Numbered from the stretch's first letter, positions 36,680 through 45,612 are shown. The stretch: 64,000 nucleotides of DNA from Rhodocytophaga aerolata (GCF_030503435.1 NZ_JAUKPO010000014.1:62001-126000), one strand, 5' to 3'. Notes: generated by a model from the letters alone, not told the origin. Made by a program: numbers and translations.

Positions 36680-37960
36680 ATTTTAGAAAATACTATCACT
36701 ATCAAACCGAAAACTACAAATATTCTCTACCTTTCTTATGATGGCCTTACTGACCCATTGGGCCAATCTCAAATATTGCCTTATTTAATCGGATTAAGTA
36801 AATACGGCTATCGTATTACGATTATCAGTGCTGAGAAAAAAGAAAATTTTACCAAACGTAAAGCATTAATAGATGTTAGCATACAGCAGAATCATCTCTC
36901 CTGGGAGCCTATCATCTATTCTAAAAAACCGCCTGTTTTCTCTACCTTGTGGGATATCTATAAGATGAAGCAGAAAGCGCTTCAACTGCATAAAATCCAA
37001 CAGTTCCGGATAGTGCATTGCCGTAGCTATATTACGGCTCTCGTCGGTTTGTATTTAAAGAAGAATAAAGGCATCAAGTTTATATTTGATATGCGAGGAT
37101 TCTGGGCAGATGAACGAGTGGAAGGAGGGCTATGGAACCTGAATAACCGGCTATATAAAGCTATCTATCACTATTTTAAATCCAAAGAAAAGGAATTTTT
37201 ACAGCAAGCCGATTATACAGTTAGCCTCACGTATGGAGCAAAAGAGGATATTCTAACAAGGCCGGAGCTAGAAAATATTCCAATTCAAGTAATTCCTTGC
37301 TGCGTAGATACTACATTATTTACCCATCCGTCAAATACTCCGTATGAATCTGAAAATAACACTGCCAAAAGCTTGCCAGCTAAGCATATAGAACCACAGC
37401 TTGCAGATTCTTCCTTTGTTATTTCCTATCTTGGCTCTTTAGGTACCTGGTATTTATTGGATGAAATGCTACAGTTTTTTAAACGCCTGCTACTGACAAA
37501 ACCTGAGGCTGTTTTCTTATTTATTACACCGGACGATCCAAAGCTAATAGTGCAAAAAGCAGCGTTATATAGTATTCCAGCCGAGAAATTAGTAATCAGA
37601 AAAGCAGAAAGAAGTGAAGTGCCTGAGCTTTTAGCAGCCAGTCATTTGTCTATTTTCTTTATTAAGCCATCCTATTCTAAAAAAGCTTCATCTCCAACTA
37701 AAATGGGTGAGATATTAAGTATGGGTATTCCTGTTATTTGTAATGCAGGAGTGGGAGATACAGATTATTTATTTTCAGCCTATACCCCTGGTTTATTGAT
37801 CGAAAATTTAACGGATGAGGGCTACGATAAAGCTATTTCCCGGCTTGAAGAGGCCTGCCAAATTCCTGCGCAAAACTTACGAAATATTGCCTTAGATTAT
37901 TTTGCCTTAGAAAAAGGAGTAGAAGCATATCATCAGATTTATCAGACAATATTGCAGTGA
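36680..37960 (+). CDS. Glycosyltransferase family 4 lacking a standard start codon
   Basis: Conserved coding sequence begins well before the first standard start (TTG at 36758): upstream in-frame codons read TNILYLSYDGLTDPLGQSQI, the usual N-terminus of this GT4 group. The frame is open back to a stop at 36662-36664 but contains no ATG, GTG or TTG; only ATT (36680) or ATA (36668) could serve. I give ATT as the provisional start. Later motifs include FDMRGFWADERVEGG near the acceptor site and PTKMGEILSMGIPVICNAG near the donor site. Start codon loss may belong to the same deletion that truncated the acyltransferase just upstream. Function otherwise looks intact. Confidence 0.75.
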   Translation: MLENTITIKPKTTNILYLSYDGLTDPLGQSQILPYLIGLSKYGYRITIISAEKKENFTKRKALIDVSIQQNHLSWEPIIYSKKPPVFSTLWDIYKMKQKALQLHKIQQFRIVHCRSYITALVGLYLKKNKGIKFIFDMRGFWADERVEGGLWNLNNRLYKAIYHYFKSKEKEFLQQADYTVSLTYGAKEDILTRPELENIPIQVIPCCVDTTLFTHPSNTPYESENNTAKSLPAKHIEPQLADSSFVISYLGSLGTWYLLDEMLQFFKRLLLTKPEAVFLFITPDDPKLIVQKAALYSIPAEKLVIRKAERSEVPELLAASHLSIFFIKPSYSKKASSPTKMGEILSMGIPVICNAGVGDTDYLFSAYTPGLLIENLTDEGYDKAISRLEEACQIPAQNLRNIALDYFALEKGVEAYHQIYQTILQ

Positions 37961-39024
37961 AAGTTCTGTTTATCTTTCCATATCCATCAGGTACAGCTGC
38001 CTCGCAACGGTTCCGTTTTGAGCAATACCTGTCATGGCTACCCGGAAAAGGAATAAGCTACACATTAGCTCCCTTTTTGGATAAGCCAACCTGGGATATT
38101 CTGTATAAAAAGGGATATACCCTGCAAAAGGCAATGGGTATTATAAAGGGTTTTTTGCGGAGACTACATCTGCTGGTTACCATTCGGCAGTATGATTTTG
38201 TATTTATTCACCGGGAGGCAAGCCCGGTAGGTCCGCCGATTTTTGAATGGTTCATGGCCAAAATAGTTAACAAAAGAATTATTTTTGATTTTGACGATGC
38301 TATCTGGCTGCCGAATACATCTGCCAATAACAAGCTGGCCGCCGGTTTCAAATGGCATCAGAAAACAGCGGCTATTTGCCAATGGGCATATAAAGTAAGT
38401 GCAGGCAATACTTATTTAGCATCCTACGCAAAGCAGTTTTCTACAAAAGTATTTGTAAATCCTACTACCATTGATACAGTCCATCTGCACAACCAGGTAA
38501 AAGATCAGCAGGCCGGGAAACTAGTTATCGGCTGGACCGGTACTCATTCTACAATCGGGTATTTATATGGCATTATACCTGTGTTACAAGAACTAGAGAA
38601 AGAATACGATTTTACTTTTCTGGTAATTTCAGATAAGGCGCCAGACGTACAGCTAGCCTGTTTACACTATCTGCCCTGGAATAAAGAAACTGAAATAGCC
38701 GATTTGCTTAGGATGAATATAGGTATTATGCCACTCACAGACGACAAATGGGCAAAAGGAAAATGCGGATTTAAAGCCTTGCAATATATGGCTTTGGGTA
38801 TTCCTGCATTAGTATCGCCAGTAGGTGTAAATACAGAAATTGTAGATAGTGGGATCAATGGGTTTATCTGTACCACAAATCAGGACTGGAAAGAACACAT
38901 CGGTTTGCTGTTACAGAATAGTTCTTTACGTATACAAATGGGACAAGCTGCCAGAGCAAAAGTAGAAAAGCACTATTCTGTTCAGGCGAATTGCTGTAAC
39001 TTCTTAGACTTTTTCACGGCCTGA
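37957..39024 (+). CDS. Glycosyltransferase (GT4-like)
   Basis: 355 residues from GTG, overlapping the previous stop by four bases. MKVLFIFPYPSGTAASQRFR is the GT-B acceptor-domain start; FDFDDAIWLPN near residue 110, IGWTGTHSTIGYL near 190 and KCGFKALQYMALGIPALVSPVG near 269 are typical of glycosyltransferases in surface-polysaccharide loci. Its last 43 bases overlap the end of a convergent gene. It is the last gene of the co-directional array. Confidence 0.86.
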   Translation: MKVLFIFPYPSGTAASQRFRFEQYLSWLPGKGISYTLAPFLDKPTWDILYKKGYTLQKAMGIIKGFLRRLHLLVTIRQYDFVFIHREASPVGPPIFEWFMAKIVNKRIIFDFDDAIWLPNTSANNKLAAGFKWHQKTAAICQWAYKVSAGNTYLASYAKQFSTKVFVNPTTIDTVHLHNQVKDQQAGKLVIGWTGTHSTIGYLYGIIPVLQELEKEYDFTFLVISDKAPDVQLACLHYLPWNKETEIADLLRMNIGIMPLTDDKWAKGKCGFKALQYMALGIPALVSPVGVNTEIVDSGINGFICTTNQDWKEHIGLLLQNSSLRIQMGQAARAKVEKHYSVQANCCNFLDFFTA

Positions 39025-40310
39025 CTCTGTATGATATACAACGCTGCCAGAAAAAAGGGCATCATCGGAATTTTATACCGGACCAGTGTGCCAAAATTAT
39101 AACTGGAAATTCCTACGGCAAAGGCAAAAGTAACAGAGAAGACAAAGCAAAATAGCAAAACAGGCTGATCGTTCAACATTTTGAACAGTACTTTGATCTT
39201 AAAATTCCGGAACATTTGTATCGTTAAATATAGAAAAAACAAAGCCTCCAAAGCGGATAATAACATAACCGGGTTACGCACCTCCCAGATAAATGGCCTG
39301 TATAACGTAACAACTACCGCTTGTGGAAATTTGGATAACATACTTGTAAATGTACCATCAAATTCTCCCAGTGAATAAACAGACCCTTTCTGTAACGTGC
39401 CCATTTGCGTTAACCATTCAGCCGTTACTTGAGTAGTAGTGGCTATATTTTCCAGCTGATAACGGGCATTATCCTCTGTTACTTTCTCTATAGCCAGATA
39501 CCCTAAAGGTACGGAAGCTACAATCGTAAAAGGCAAGGCTAAAAACTGTAATGCTCTGGATTTGATTTTTGCCCGGTATTCCAGGAAAACCCAGAAAAAA
39601 GCCGCTGGTAAAAAACAAAGCAGAATATATACTTTAATGGCTTTGATAATCAGCAAGCTTACAACTAGAATCAATATATTGCTGATAATGTTTTTTCTGC
39701 TGATCAGGCCGAAATAAAACCCATAAAATGCCCATCCCATAGCACCGAGTGTAATTGTATCTTTCATTAAACCAGATCCCCAGAAAAATACCGATGGAAT
39801 AAAAAAAACCGCTATGGCCATCTTCTTATGCAAGTGCGGATATAAATGGTAGAAAACCTTGTACATAGCCCAGACTCCGGTAAAACTGGCGATGGCAAAG
39901 AAAACAGCTATTAGTGAGTAGGTATGAAAAGTGAAAAAACCAAAAAAACCTGCCAGACGGATAACATGAAATGAATAAGAATCTACATAAAAATAAATAC
40001 GGCGGGTGTATTCATACAAATCATAGTGATATTCACCATCTGCCAATACAATTCGTAAAGCGGTAAGGGGCGAATTGGTAAAAGCCTCCCAGATTACCTT
40101 ACTGTCGTTGAAAAAGTTATAGGTATCGCCTCCATTATAATAGAATTGATAAATAATTCCAAGTGAAATAGCGCCTACTATTTTCAAGGTGAGGGCAGGC
40201 ATAAAATACGCCTTTGTATGCTTATCGCATAGCCTTCTGCGGAACATAAGTGCTACCAGAAAAATAAAAGGCAGGTAGATTGGTGTAAGCAGCAGGTCTT
40301 TAAAATCCAT
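38982..40310 (-). CDS. Polytopic membrane protein of the polysaccharide locus
   Basis: 442 residues with about ten hydrophobic segments spread over the length and a periplasmic-type loop near residues 65-115 rich in Tyr and Asp (NGGDTYNFFNDSK, ADGEYHYDLYEYTRR). A second loop near 280-325 (EDNARYQLENIATTTQ) separates the last helices. The shape resembles O-antigen polymerase/ligase or GT-C-type glycosyltransferases, but I see no decisive motif. It converges on and overlaps the terminal glycosyltransferase gene by 43 bases. Membership of the glycan pathway is inferred from position. Confidence 0.7.
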   Translation of the reverse strand: MDFKDLLLTPIYLPFIFLVALMFRRRLCDKHTKAYFMPALTLKIVGAISLGIIYQFYYNGGDTYNFFNDSKVIWEAFTNSPLTALRIVLADGEYHYDLYEYTRRIYFYVDSYSFHVIRLAGFFGFFTFHTYSLIAVFFAIASFTGVWAMYKVFYHLYPHLHKKMAIAVFFIPSVFFWGSGLMKDTITLGAMGWAFYGFYFGLISRKNIISNILILVVSLLIIKAIKVYILLCFLPAAFFWVFLEYRAKIKSRALQFLALPFTIVASVPLGYLAIEKVTEDNARYQLENIATTTQVTAEWLTQMGTLQKGSVYSLGEFDGTFTSMLSKFPQAVVVTLYRPFIWEVRNPVMLLSALEALFFLYLTIQMFRNFKIKVLFKMLNDQPVLLFCFVFSVTFAFAVGISSYNFGTLVRYKIPMMPFFLAALYIIQSQAVKKSKKLQQFA

Positions 40311-40416
40311 CGTTCAAGTTACAACTTTTTGCACAGGTAGACAAGCTCCTAAAAGTTAGCTCTGTTTCAGAGTGCTGATGATTGGATGTAGTATATCAAC
40401 CTGTTTTCAATGGCTA

Positions 40417-41955
40417 TCATCCGGCCCATCCTTCCCTATCCAGACTACGGTATTGAATGGCTTCTGCCAGGTGTTCTATTTTAATCTGTTCACTGCCGGC
40501 AAGATCAGCAATAGTGCGGGAAACTTTTAGGATGCGGTCGTAGGCTCTGGCTGATAACCCGAGCCGCTCCATGGCTGTTTTTAGCAGCGTTTTCCCTGCT
40601 TCATTTATCTGGCAAAGTTGTTTTACCATCTGGGGCGGCATCAAGGCATTGGAGTAAATATGAGGTGTGTCTTTAAAACGGGCTGTTTGTATATCCCGGG
40701 CTTTAATAACCCGTTCCCTAATCTGGGCACTACTTTCAGCTTTACGGTTGGAAGTCATTTGGTCAAAAGAAACAGGCGTAACCTCTACATGCAAATCAAT
40801 CCGGTCCAGTAGAGGACCGCTTATTTTATTGAGATACTTTTGTACAACGCCAGCCCCGCAAATGCATTCTTTTTCCGGATGATTATAGTAGCCACAAGGG
40901 CAAGGATTCATACTGGCGATTAACATAAAATTGGCCGGAAATTCAACGGATATTTTAGCCCTGGAAATGATTACTTTCCGGTCTTCTAATGGCTGACGCA
41001 TAACCTCAAGAGCTGTGCGTTTGAACTCAGGTAACTCATCTAAGAATAGCACGCCGTTATGTGCCAGAGAGATTTCTCCGGGTTGAGGAATACCACCACC
41101 TCCTACTAAAGCCACATCACTTATGGTGTGGTGAGGGGTGCGGTAAGGACGGGTGGAAATCAGAGAAGACGCTTTGCCTAGCTTCCCGGCTACGGAATGT
41201 ATTTTTGTGGTTTCCAGCGCCTCATGCAACGTCAGTGGTGGCAATATAGAAGGCAGCCGCTTAGCCAACATAGTTTTTCCGGCTCCCGGAGGGCCAATCA
41301 TAATCACATTATGGCCACCGGCTGCAGCTATTTCCAAAGCCCGTTTTATATTTTCCTGTCCTTGTACATTAGAGAAATCGGCTTCATAATCATTCAACGT
41401 ATTATAAAACATGTCTCTGGTGTCAGTCTGCAGGGGCTCAATATGGAGTTTACCTTCAAAGAACTCAATGGCTTCTTGTATGTTTTCCACACCAATTACA
41501 TCAAGATTATTCACAATAGCTGCTTCATTAGCATTTTCTTTAGGTAATACAAAACCTTTATAATGCTGTTTGCGGGCTTCAATCGCTATAGGCAATGCTC
41601 CTTTGATAGGCCTCAATTTACCATCCAACGCAAGTTCGCCCATGATGATGTATCTTTCCAGTTTATCAGTAACAATTTGCTCAGAAGCGGCGAGGATTCC
41701 CAAAGCTATAGGCAGATCATAGGCTGAACCTTCTTTGCGGATGTCGGCAGGAGCTAGATTTACCACCACTTTTTGCCGGGGCATGCGGTATCCAAAGTGC
41801 TTGATGGCAGACTCTACCCGTTGTTCACTTTCCTTCACGGCACTATCTGGCAGGCCTACCATAAAAAATTTAGTGCCTTGACTTACGTTTACTTCTACAG
41901 TAATTATATATGCATTTACTCCATATACAGCACTTCCAAATGATTTTGATAACAT
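40417..41955 (-). CDS. comM: YifB/ComM family Mg-chelatase-like AAA+ ATPase
   Basis: 512 residues, full length. An N-terminal Lon-protease-like ChlI domain (AYIITVEVNVSQGTKFFMVG ...) precedes the AAA+ domain with Walker A IGPPGAGKTMLAKRLP near residue 218 and Walker B GVLFLDELPEF near 303. A cysteine cluster CPCGYYNHPEKECIC near 350 may bind a metal. ComM, the studied member, is a helicase aiding branch migration during natural transformation; most YifB proteins are unstudied. A minus-strand TAnnTTTG box lies 65 bases upstream. Confidence 0.93.
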   Translation of the reverse strand: MLSKSFGSAVYGVNAYIITVEVNVSQGTKFFMVGLPDSAVKESEQRVESAIKHFGYRMPRQKVVVNLAPADIRKEGSAYDLPIALGILAASEQIVTDKLERYIIMGELALDGKLRPIKGALPIAIEARKQHYKGFVLPKENANEAAIVNNLDVIGVENIQEAIEFFEGKLHIEPLQTDTRDMFYNTLNDYEADFSNVQGQENIKRALEIAAAGGHNVIMIGPPGAGKTMLAKRLPSILPPLTLHEALETTKIHSVAGKLGKASSLISTRPYRTPHHTISDVALVGGGGIPQPGEISLAHNGVLFLDELPEFKRTALEVMRQPLEDRKVIISRAKISVEFPANFMLIASMNPCPCGYYNHPEKECICGAGVVQKYLNKISGPLLDRIDLHVEVTPVSFDQMTSNRKAESSAQIRERVIKARDIQTARFKDTPHIYSNALMPPQMVKQLCQINEAGKTLLKTAMERLGLSARAYDRILKVSRTIADLAGSEQIKIEHLAEAIQYRSLDREGWAG

Positions 41956-42019
41956 AGTTGGTATGAGAAAAAAGCTACTGGTAAAGATAAGAGGTAAAGC
42001 CTGTTAAATTTTTTCTTAT

Positions 42020-42027
42020 CAAAATTA
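42020..42027 (-). promoter_or_regulatory. -7 box (TAATTTTG) for yifB/comM
   Basis: On the minus strand the bases read TAATTTTG, matching TAnnTTTG, 65 bases before the comM start codon. No clear -33 element was seen. Confidence 0.35.
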
Positions 42028-42062
42028 GCACGTAATATTGTTTATTAAATTTACCCTTGTGA

Positions 42063-42515
42063 ATGTTATCCAAAAAAGCTAAGTACGCCTTAAAAGCCTT
42101 ATTTGTGCTTTCAGAAAGCAAAGAAAACAAATCCATGATGATTGGAGAAATAGCGGATAAAGAAAATATCCCAAAAAAGTTTCTGGAAGCTATCTTGCTT
42201 GATCTGAAAAACCATGGGATCTTGTACAGCAAACGGGGCAAAACAGGCGGATACTTATTGCGGAGAAGCCCGGATAAAATTACACTCGGACAAATAATCC
42301 GCATCATTGACGGGCCTCTGGCTCAAATTCCCTGTGCCAGCCAGACGGCTTATTTACCCTGTGAAGAATGTAAAGATGTGGCTAGTTGCTCGATCCGGAT
42401 AGTGATGCGCAAAGTACGGGATGCAACCGCACAAATTCTGGATAATACCAGCCTGGCTGATATGACGCATAGCTCCATAGAAGCCATGAGGGATTCCTAT
42501 GATCCGATTATCTAA
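42063..42515 (+). CDS. Rrf2 family transcriptional regulator
   Basis: 150 residues. The winged-helix starts MLSKKAKYALKALFVLSE, with IADKENIPKKFLEAILLDLKNHG as the recognition region and SKRGKTGGYLLRRSP as the wing; ITLGQIIRIIDGPLAQIPC follows. Four cysteines in PCASQTAYLPCEECKDVASC could bind an iron-sulfur cluster or sense redox state, as in relatives such as IscR, RsrR and NsrR, though the spacing differs from IscR. It is divergent from comM and its stop is two bases from the galT stop. Target genes unknown. Confidence 0.9.
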   Translation: MLSKKAKYALKALFVLSESKENKSMMIGEIADKENIPKKFLEAILLDLKNHGILYSKRGKTGGYLLRRSPDKITLGQIIRIIDGPLAQIPCASQTAYLPCEECKDVASCSIRIVMRKVRDATAQILDNTSLADMTHSSIEAMRDSYDPII

Positions 42516-42517
42516 CG

Positions 42518-43567
42518 TTAGCGTATCTTGTACGCATCTACATTTACGTTTTTAAGTTCTGCTGCTTTTTCTTCCGGTATCGTATCTGCCATAAAATTGC
42601 CCCCGCCAATCTCTGGCCCTGCTAAAAATTTAACTAAGCCAGGTTGACGCAAGGGAGGCAGAATTGACATATGCAGATGATAAAGTGGATACTCTTTTCC
42701 GTCTACCGGGGCTTGCTGCACACTCATCACATAAGGAAAACTCATTTCAAAGTTGAGATTGTACCGCCGGATTACTTCCCGGAACACCGCGGCTAAATCG
42801 TATAGTTCTGTATCCGACATAGTAGCTAACGTAGCATGGCGTTTTTTTGGAAAAATCATCACTTCATATGCATATCTGGCAAAAAATGGAATGAAGGCCA
42901 CAGCTCCTGTGTTTTCTGCTACTATCCGTACGCCTTCTTCTGTTTCATTTTCTATGATTTGGCCGAACAGGTTACGGTTGGTATCTTTATAATATTCGTT
43001 TGCCGCCTGAAGTTGTTGTTCAGTATGTTTAAATACAAAATCAGTAGCATATATCTGGCAGTGCGGATGCGGATTAGAAACACCGCACAGTTCTCCTTTA
43101 TTCTCAAAAAGTAAGGCATACTTTATATAAGAGTTCCTAATAAATTCCTGCATCTGACTTCTCCAGGCAGAAAATACCTGGGCTATCTGGGTAATTTCCA
43201 TTTCAGCCAGGGTAACATTATGGCGCGGGTCATAACATACCACTCTGGCAATTCCGAGGGCTTTTTCTTTCCTATATAATCCGTTGCCTTTAACAGCCTC
43301 GCTTACTGAAATTTCTGGTGCCTGAAGGCCTACTACCGGATGATCGTTGTCGAAAATATAAACACCTGTATAGGCAGGATTCTGTCCTCCATGTATTCTT
43401 TGATTCCCTGGACACAAATAGCAGGCAGGATCGTATGCCGGAATTGGCTTTTCTGCTATTATTGACTTACCTGTAGTCCAAGGCCGGTTATTGCGGTGAG
43501 CGGCATAGATTACCCATTCCTGACGTAAGGGATGCCATCTTTTTTCCCATTTTCCTTCAAACAGCAT
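42518..43567 (-). CDS. galT: Galactose-1-phosphate uridylyltransferase
   Basis: 349 residues. The N-terminus ends ... WHPLRQEWVIYAAHRNNRPW near residue 11-30, and the active-site NPHPHCQIYA lies near 165 with the HPH nucleotidyl-histidine. Cys residues near 52 (CYLCPG) may bind zinc. GalT exchanges UMP between UDP-glucose and galactose-1-phosphate in the Leloir pathway; galK and galE are not in the window. UDP-galactose could also feed the polysaccharide locus. It converges on the Rrf2 gene with two bases between the stop codons. Confidence 0.95.
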   Translation of the reverse strand: MLFEGKWEKRWHPLRQEWVIYAAHRNNRPWTTGKSIIAEKPIPAYDPACYLCPGNQRIHGGQNPAYTGVYIFDNDHPVVGLQAPEISVSEAVKGNGLYRKEKALGIARVVCYDPRHNVTLAEMEITQIAQVFSAWRSQMQEFIRNSYIKYALLFENKGELCGVSNPHPHCQIYATDFVFKHTEQQLQAANEYYKDTNRNLFGQIIENETEEGVRIVAENTGAVAFIPFFARYAYEVMIFPKKRHATLATMSDTELYDLAAVFREVIRRYNLNFEMSFPYVMSVQQAPVDGKEYPLYHLHMSILPPLRQPGLVKFLAGPEIGGGNFMADTIPEEKAAELKNVNVDAYKIR

Positions 43568-43807
43568 AGAATACGTAACGCCTGTGAGCGTATGTGTTAT
43601 TTTGTAAGGTGTAATATTTAATGAAAGCTTTGCACATAATTCATAAACATTTTTCCCCAGATTGAGGGAAAAGCATCTCTTTCATTTATAAAGCTAATGT
43701 ACGTAATAAAGCATTCTAATTTGTACTTTCCTTCAAAAGGTTATTTATCGAATTTTGATGAAGTAATTCAAATCAATATATCTCTCAAAATCTTATAATT
43801 ATACTGT

Positions 43808-44077
43808 ATGGCATATCATTTACCACATAAACACCCTGTTACTTCCACAAAAAAATCTCAGACCGGAACAACTGCTTCAGTGAAAGCTTCTAAACATTCC
43901 TTTTCAGATTTTGACTTTGATGAGGACGAAGATGAAGACCTGGGAATCAATCCATTACTGGATGTAGACTTCACCGATCTGGAATTAGATAATCAGAAAG
44001 AGTTCTCTTACCAAGAAGAAGAAGAGGAAGATTATTTTGATGAAGATGAAGACGAAGAATTAGAGGACGAAGAGTGA
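43808..44077 (+). CDS. Small highly acidic protein
   Basis: 89 residues. The first 30 are basic and His/Lys/Thr-rich (MAYHLPHKHPVTSTKKSQ); the rest is dominated by Asp and Glu, with runs such as DEDEDED, EEEEED and DEDEDEELEDEE to the C-terminus. No domain is recognised. It might bind metal ions or basic proteins by its composition, but that is speculation. Upstream of an unknown gene on the same strand 168 bases later. The sustained acidic reading frame supports expression as a protein. Confidence 0.6.
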   Translation: MAYHLPHKHPVTSTKKSQTGTTASVKASKHSFSDFDFDEDEDEDLGINPLLDVDFTDLELDNQKEFSYQEEEEEDYFDEDEDEELEDEE

Positions 44078-44245
44078 TAACAGGCAAAATATTTTAGTTT
44101 TTTCCGTTACCAGCTGCTACCTGGCAGATTATACCCGCACAATACCTATCATTCACAAAAAGTAAACATCCATATAGTTCAGTTACCTGTCTGGCAGGTG
44201 GCAATCATTTCAAACTTTACTCCAATCATTAAAAACGTTACAGTT

Positions 44246-44722
44246 ATGGCAGAATATATACACCAGTGGGACGAAACTCAGTTTATTGCAAGAGTTGAAA
44301 ACCTGTCGAGAAATGGGTTTATCAGCAGAACCGCTTTACGGAGTTTAATGGATAACCGTTTTGCAAGCCCGGCGCTGAAAACGACTATTCATGAAATGCT
44401 TACCAATAATTTAAGTAAGCAACAGTTACATTTAAAGTACGACCTGGGTATAAAAAATCTGAGGCCAGCGCCAATTTTAATATGGAACGAGCAAGAAGTA
44501 GTGAAACAATTGAATGACTTATCAGACAAGCAATTGTATGAGAAGAATGATAACCGCTGGACGGTAGTTACTGTTTCCAGAGCCAGCTTAAAGCAAATGG
44601 TAGACGATTCCAGAGTATCAGAAACCCATCGCAGAGCTATTTCTATTCTGATGGAAAGAAACCCAAGTAAGAAAGTTTTCAAGCCACAAGAAGTGGAATC
44701 ATACTTGAGAAAGAACTTATAA
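44246..44722 (+). CDS. Hypothetical protein with internal duplication
   Basis: 158 residues from the ATG at 44246; a GTG 48 bases upstream is in frame but gives an unlikely extension. No known family is recognised. The two halves resemble each other: ISRTALRSLMDNRFASP near residue 25 and VSRASLKQMVDDSRVSE near 110 are followed by similar helical segments (IHEMLTNNLSKQ and ISILMERNPSKK). This suggests a duplicated helical unit of roughly 80 residues. The protein has no signal peptide and is probably cytoplasmic. It has its own terminator. Confidence 0.7.
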   Translation: MAEYIHQWDETQFIARVENLSRNGFISRTALRSLMDNRFASPALKTTIHEMLTNNLSKQQLHLKYDLGIKNLRPAPILIWNEQEVVKQLNDLSDKQLYEKNDNRWTVVTVSRASLKQMVDDSRVSETHRRAISILMERNPSKKVFKPQEVESYLRKNL

Positions 44723-44845
44723 GATACCTGTATATTGGGATAAGCAGGCTTAGATTAAAGGTACAGTCGTATTCATACAAGACATAAATTCTATATCGAA
44801 AAATACCTTTGATACTGTTTACCTATTGCATGCAGTATAGTCAAC

Positions 44846-44884
44846 CACAAACGCCAGGCAACAACCTGGCGTTTGTGATTTTTG
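44846..44884 (+). terminator. Intrinsic terminator before rpsP
   Basis: Perfect 13-base arms CACAAACGCCAGG (44846-44858) and CCTGGCGTTTGTG (44865-44877) with a six-base loop, followed by a T-rich stretch. It separates the duplicated-domain gene from rpsP; the remaining 44,723-45,074 gap otherwise holds only the rpsP promoter. Confidence 0.85.
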
Positions 44885-45013
44885 CTTGATCTCTTTAAGC
44901 AGATATCGTTATTTCTACCCGGGAAGCTTATTTATTTGATATGCTCATAAAATTATTTCCGGTTTTGTCATAGGTTTATCGGGAATACGGGTACAAGATT
45001 GATTATTTTATAG

Positions 45014-45021
45014 TATCTTTG
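45014..45021 (+). promoter_or_regulatory. -7 box (TATCTTTG) for rpsP
   Basis: A strong match to TAnnTTTG, 53 bases before the rpsP start codon, expected for a highly expressed ribosomal protein gene of this phylum. Confidence 0.6.
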
Positions 45022-45074
45022 CACTCCAAAAGAGACGGACGGGTTCCGTTGTTCAACTAATTTGTAAAGTTAAA

Positions 45075-45590
45075 ATGGCAGTAAAAATCAGATTGGCCCG
45101 CAGAGGCCGCAAAAAACTGGCACTATATGATGTAGTAGTTGCCGATGCTAGAGCTCCACGCGATGGACGCTTTATTGAAAAAATAGGTACGTATAACCCA
45201 AACACCAATCCTGCTACTATTAATTTGAATGAGGAGAAGGCCTTACAGTGGGTAATGAATGGGGCTCAGCCTACGGATACCGTAAAGGCGATGCTTTCTT
45301 ACAGAGGCATTCTTTTAAGAAAACACCTGCAAATTGGTGTAAACAAAGGCGCCATTACACAAGAGCAAGCTGACCAGAAGTTTAACGACTGGAAACAGGC
45401 CAAAGAAAGCAGGATTACTGGTAAAGTAGATACCTTGGCTCAGAAAAAAGCAGAAGATGCAAAAGCCAGATTAGCAGCAGAAGCTAAAGTAAAAGAAGCT
45501 AGAGCCGAAGCAATCAACAAAAAGAAGGTAGTACCTGCTGAAGAAGCACCTGCTGAAGATGCTGCAGCAACCGAAGCTCCTACCGAATAA
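45075..45590 (+). CDS. rpsP: 30S ribosomal protein S16 with extended C-terminus
   Basis: 171 residues. The N-terminal 80 residues ([42 protein letters not shown]) match S16. The remaining 85-90 residues form a Lys/Ala/Glu-rich helical tail ending APTE, a feature common in Bacteroidota S16 and absent in E. coli. It is transcribed from its own promoter and followed by a terminator before rimM, so expression relative to rimM-trmD can be uncoupled. Confidence 0.97.
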   Translation: MAVKIRLARRGRKKLALYDVVVADARAPRDGRFIEKIGTYNPNTNPATINLNEEKALQWVMNGAQPTDTVKAMLSYRGILLRKHLQIGVNKGAITQEQADQKFNDWKQAKESRITGKVDTLAQKKAEDAKARLAAEAKVKEARAEAINKKKVVPAEEAPAEDAAATEAPTE

Positions 45591-45612
45591 GACTTAACAT
45601 GCACATGAATCT

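Noticed and set aside
41197-41547. Plus-strand frame opposite comM
   Set aside because: Shadow of the conserved AAA+ gene with no features of its own.
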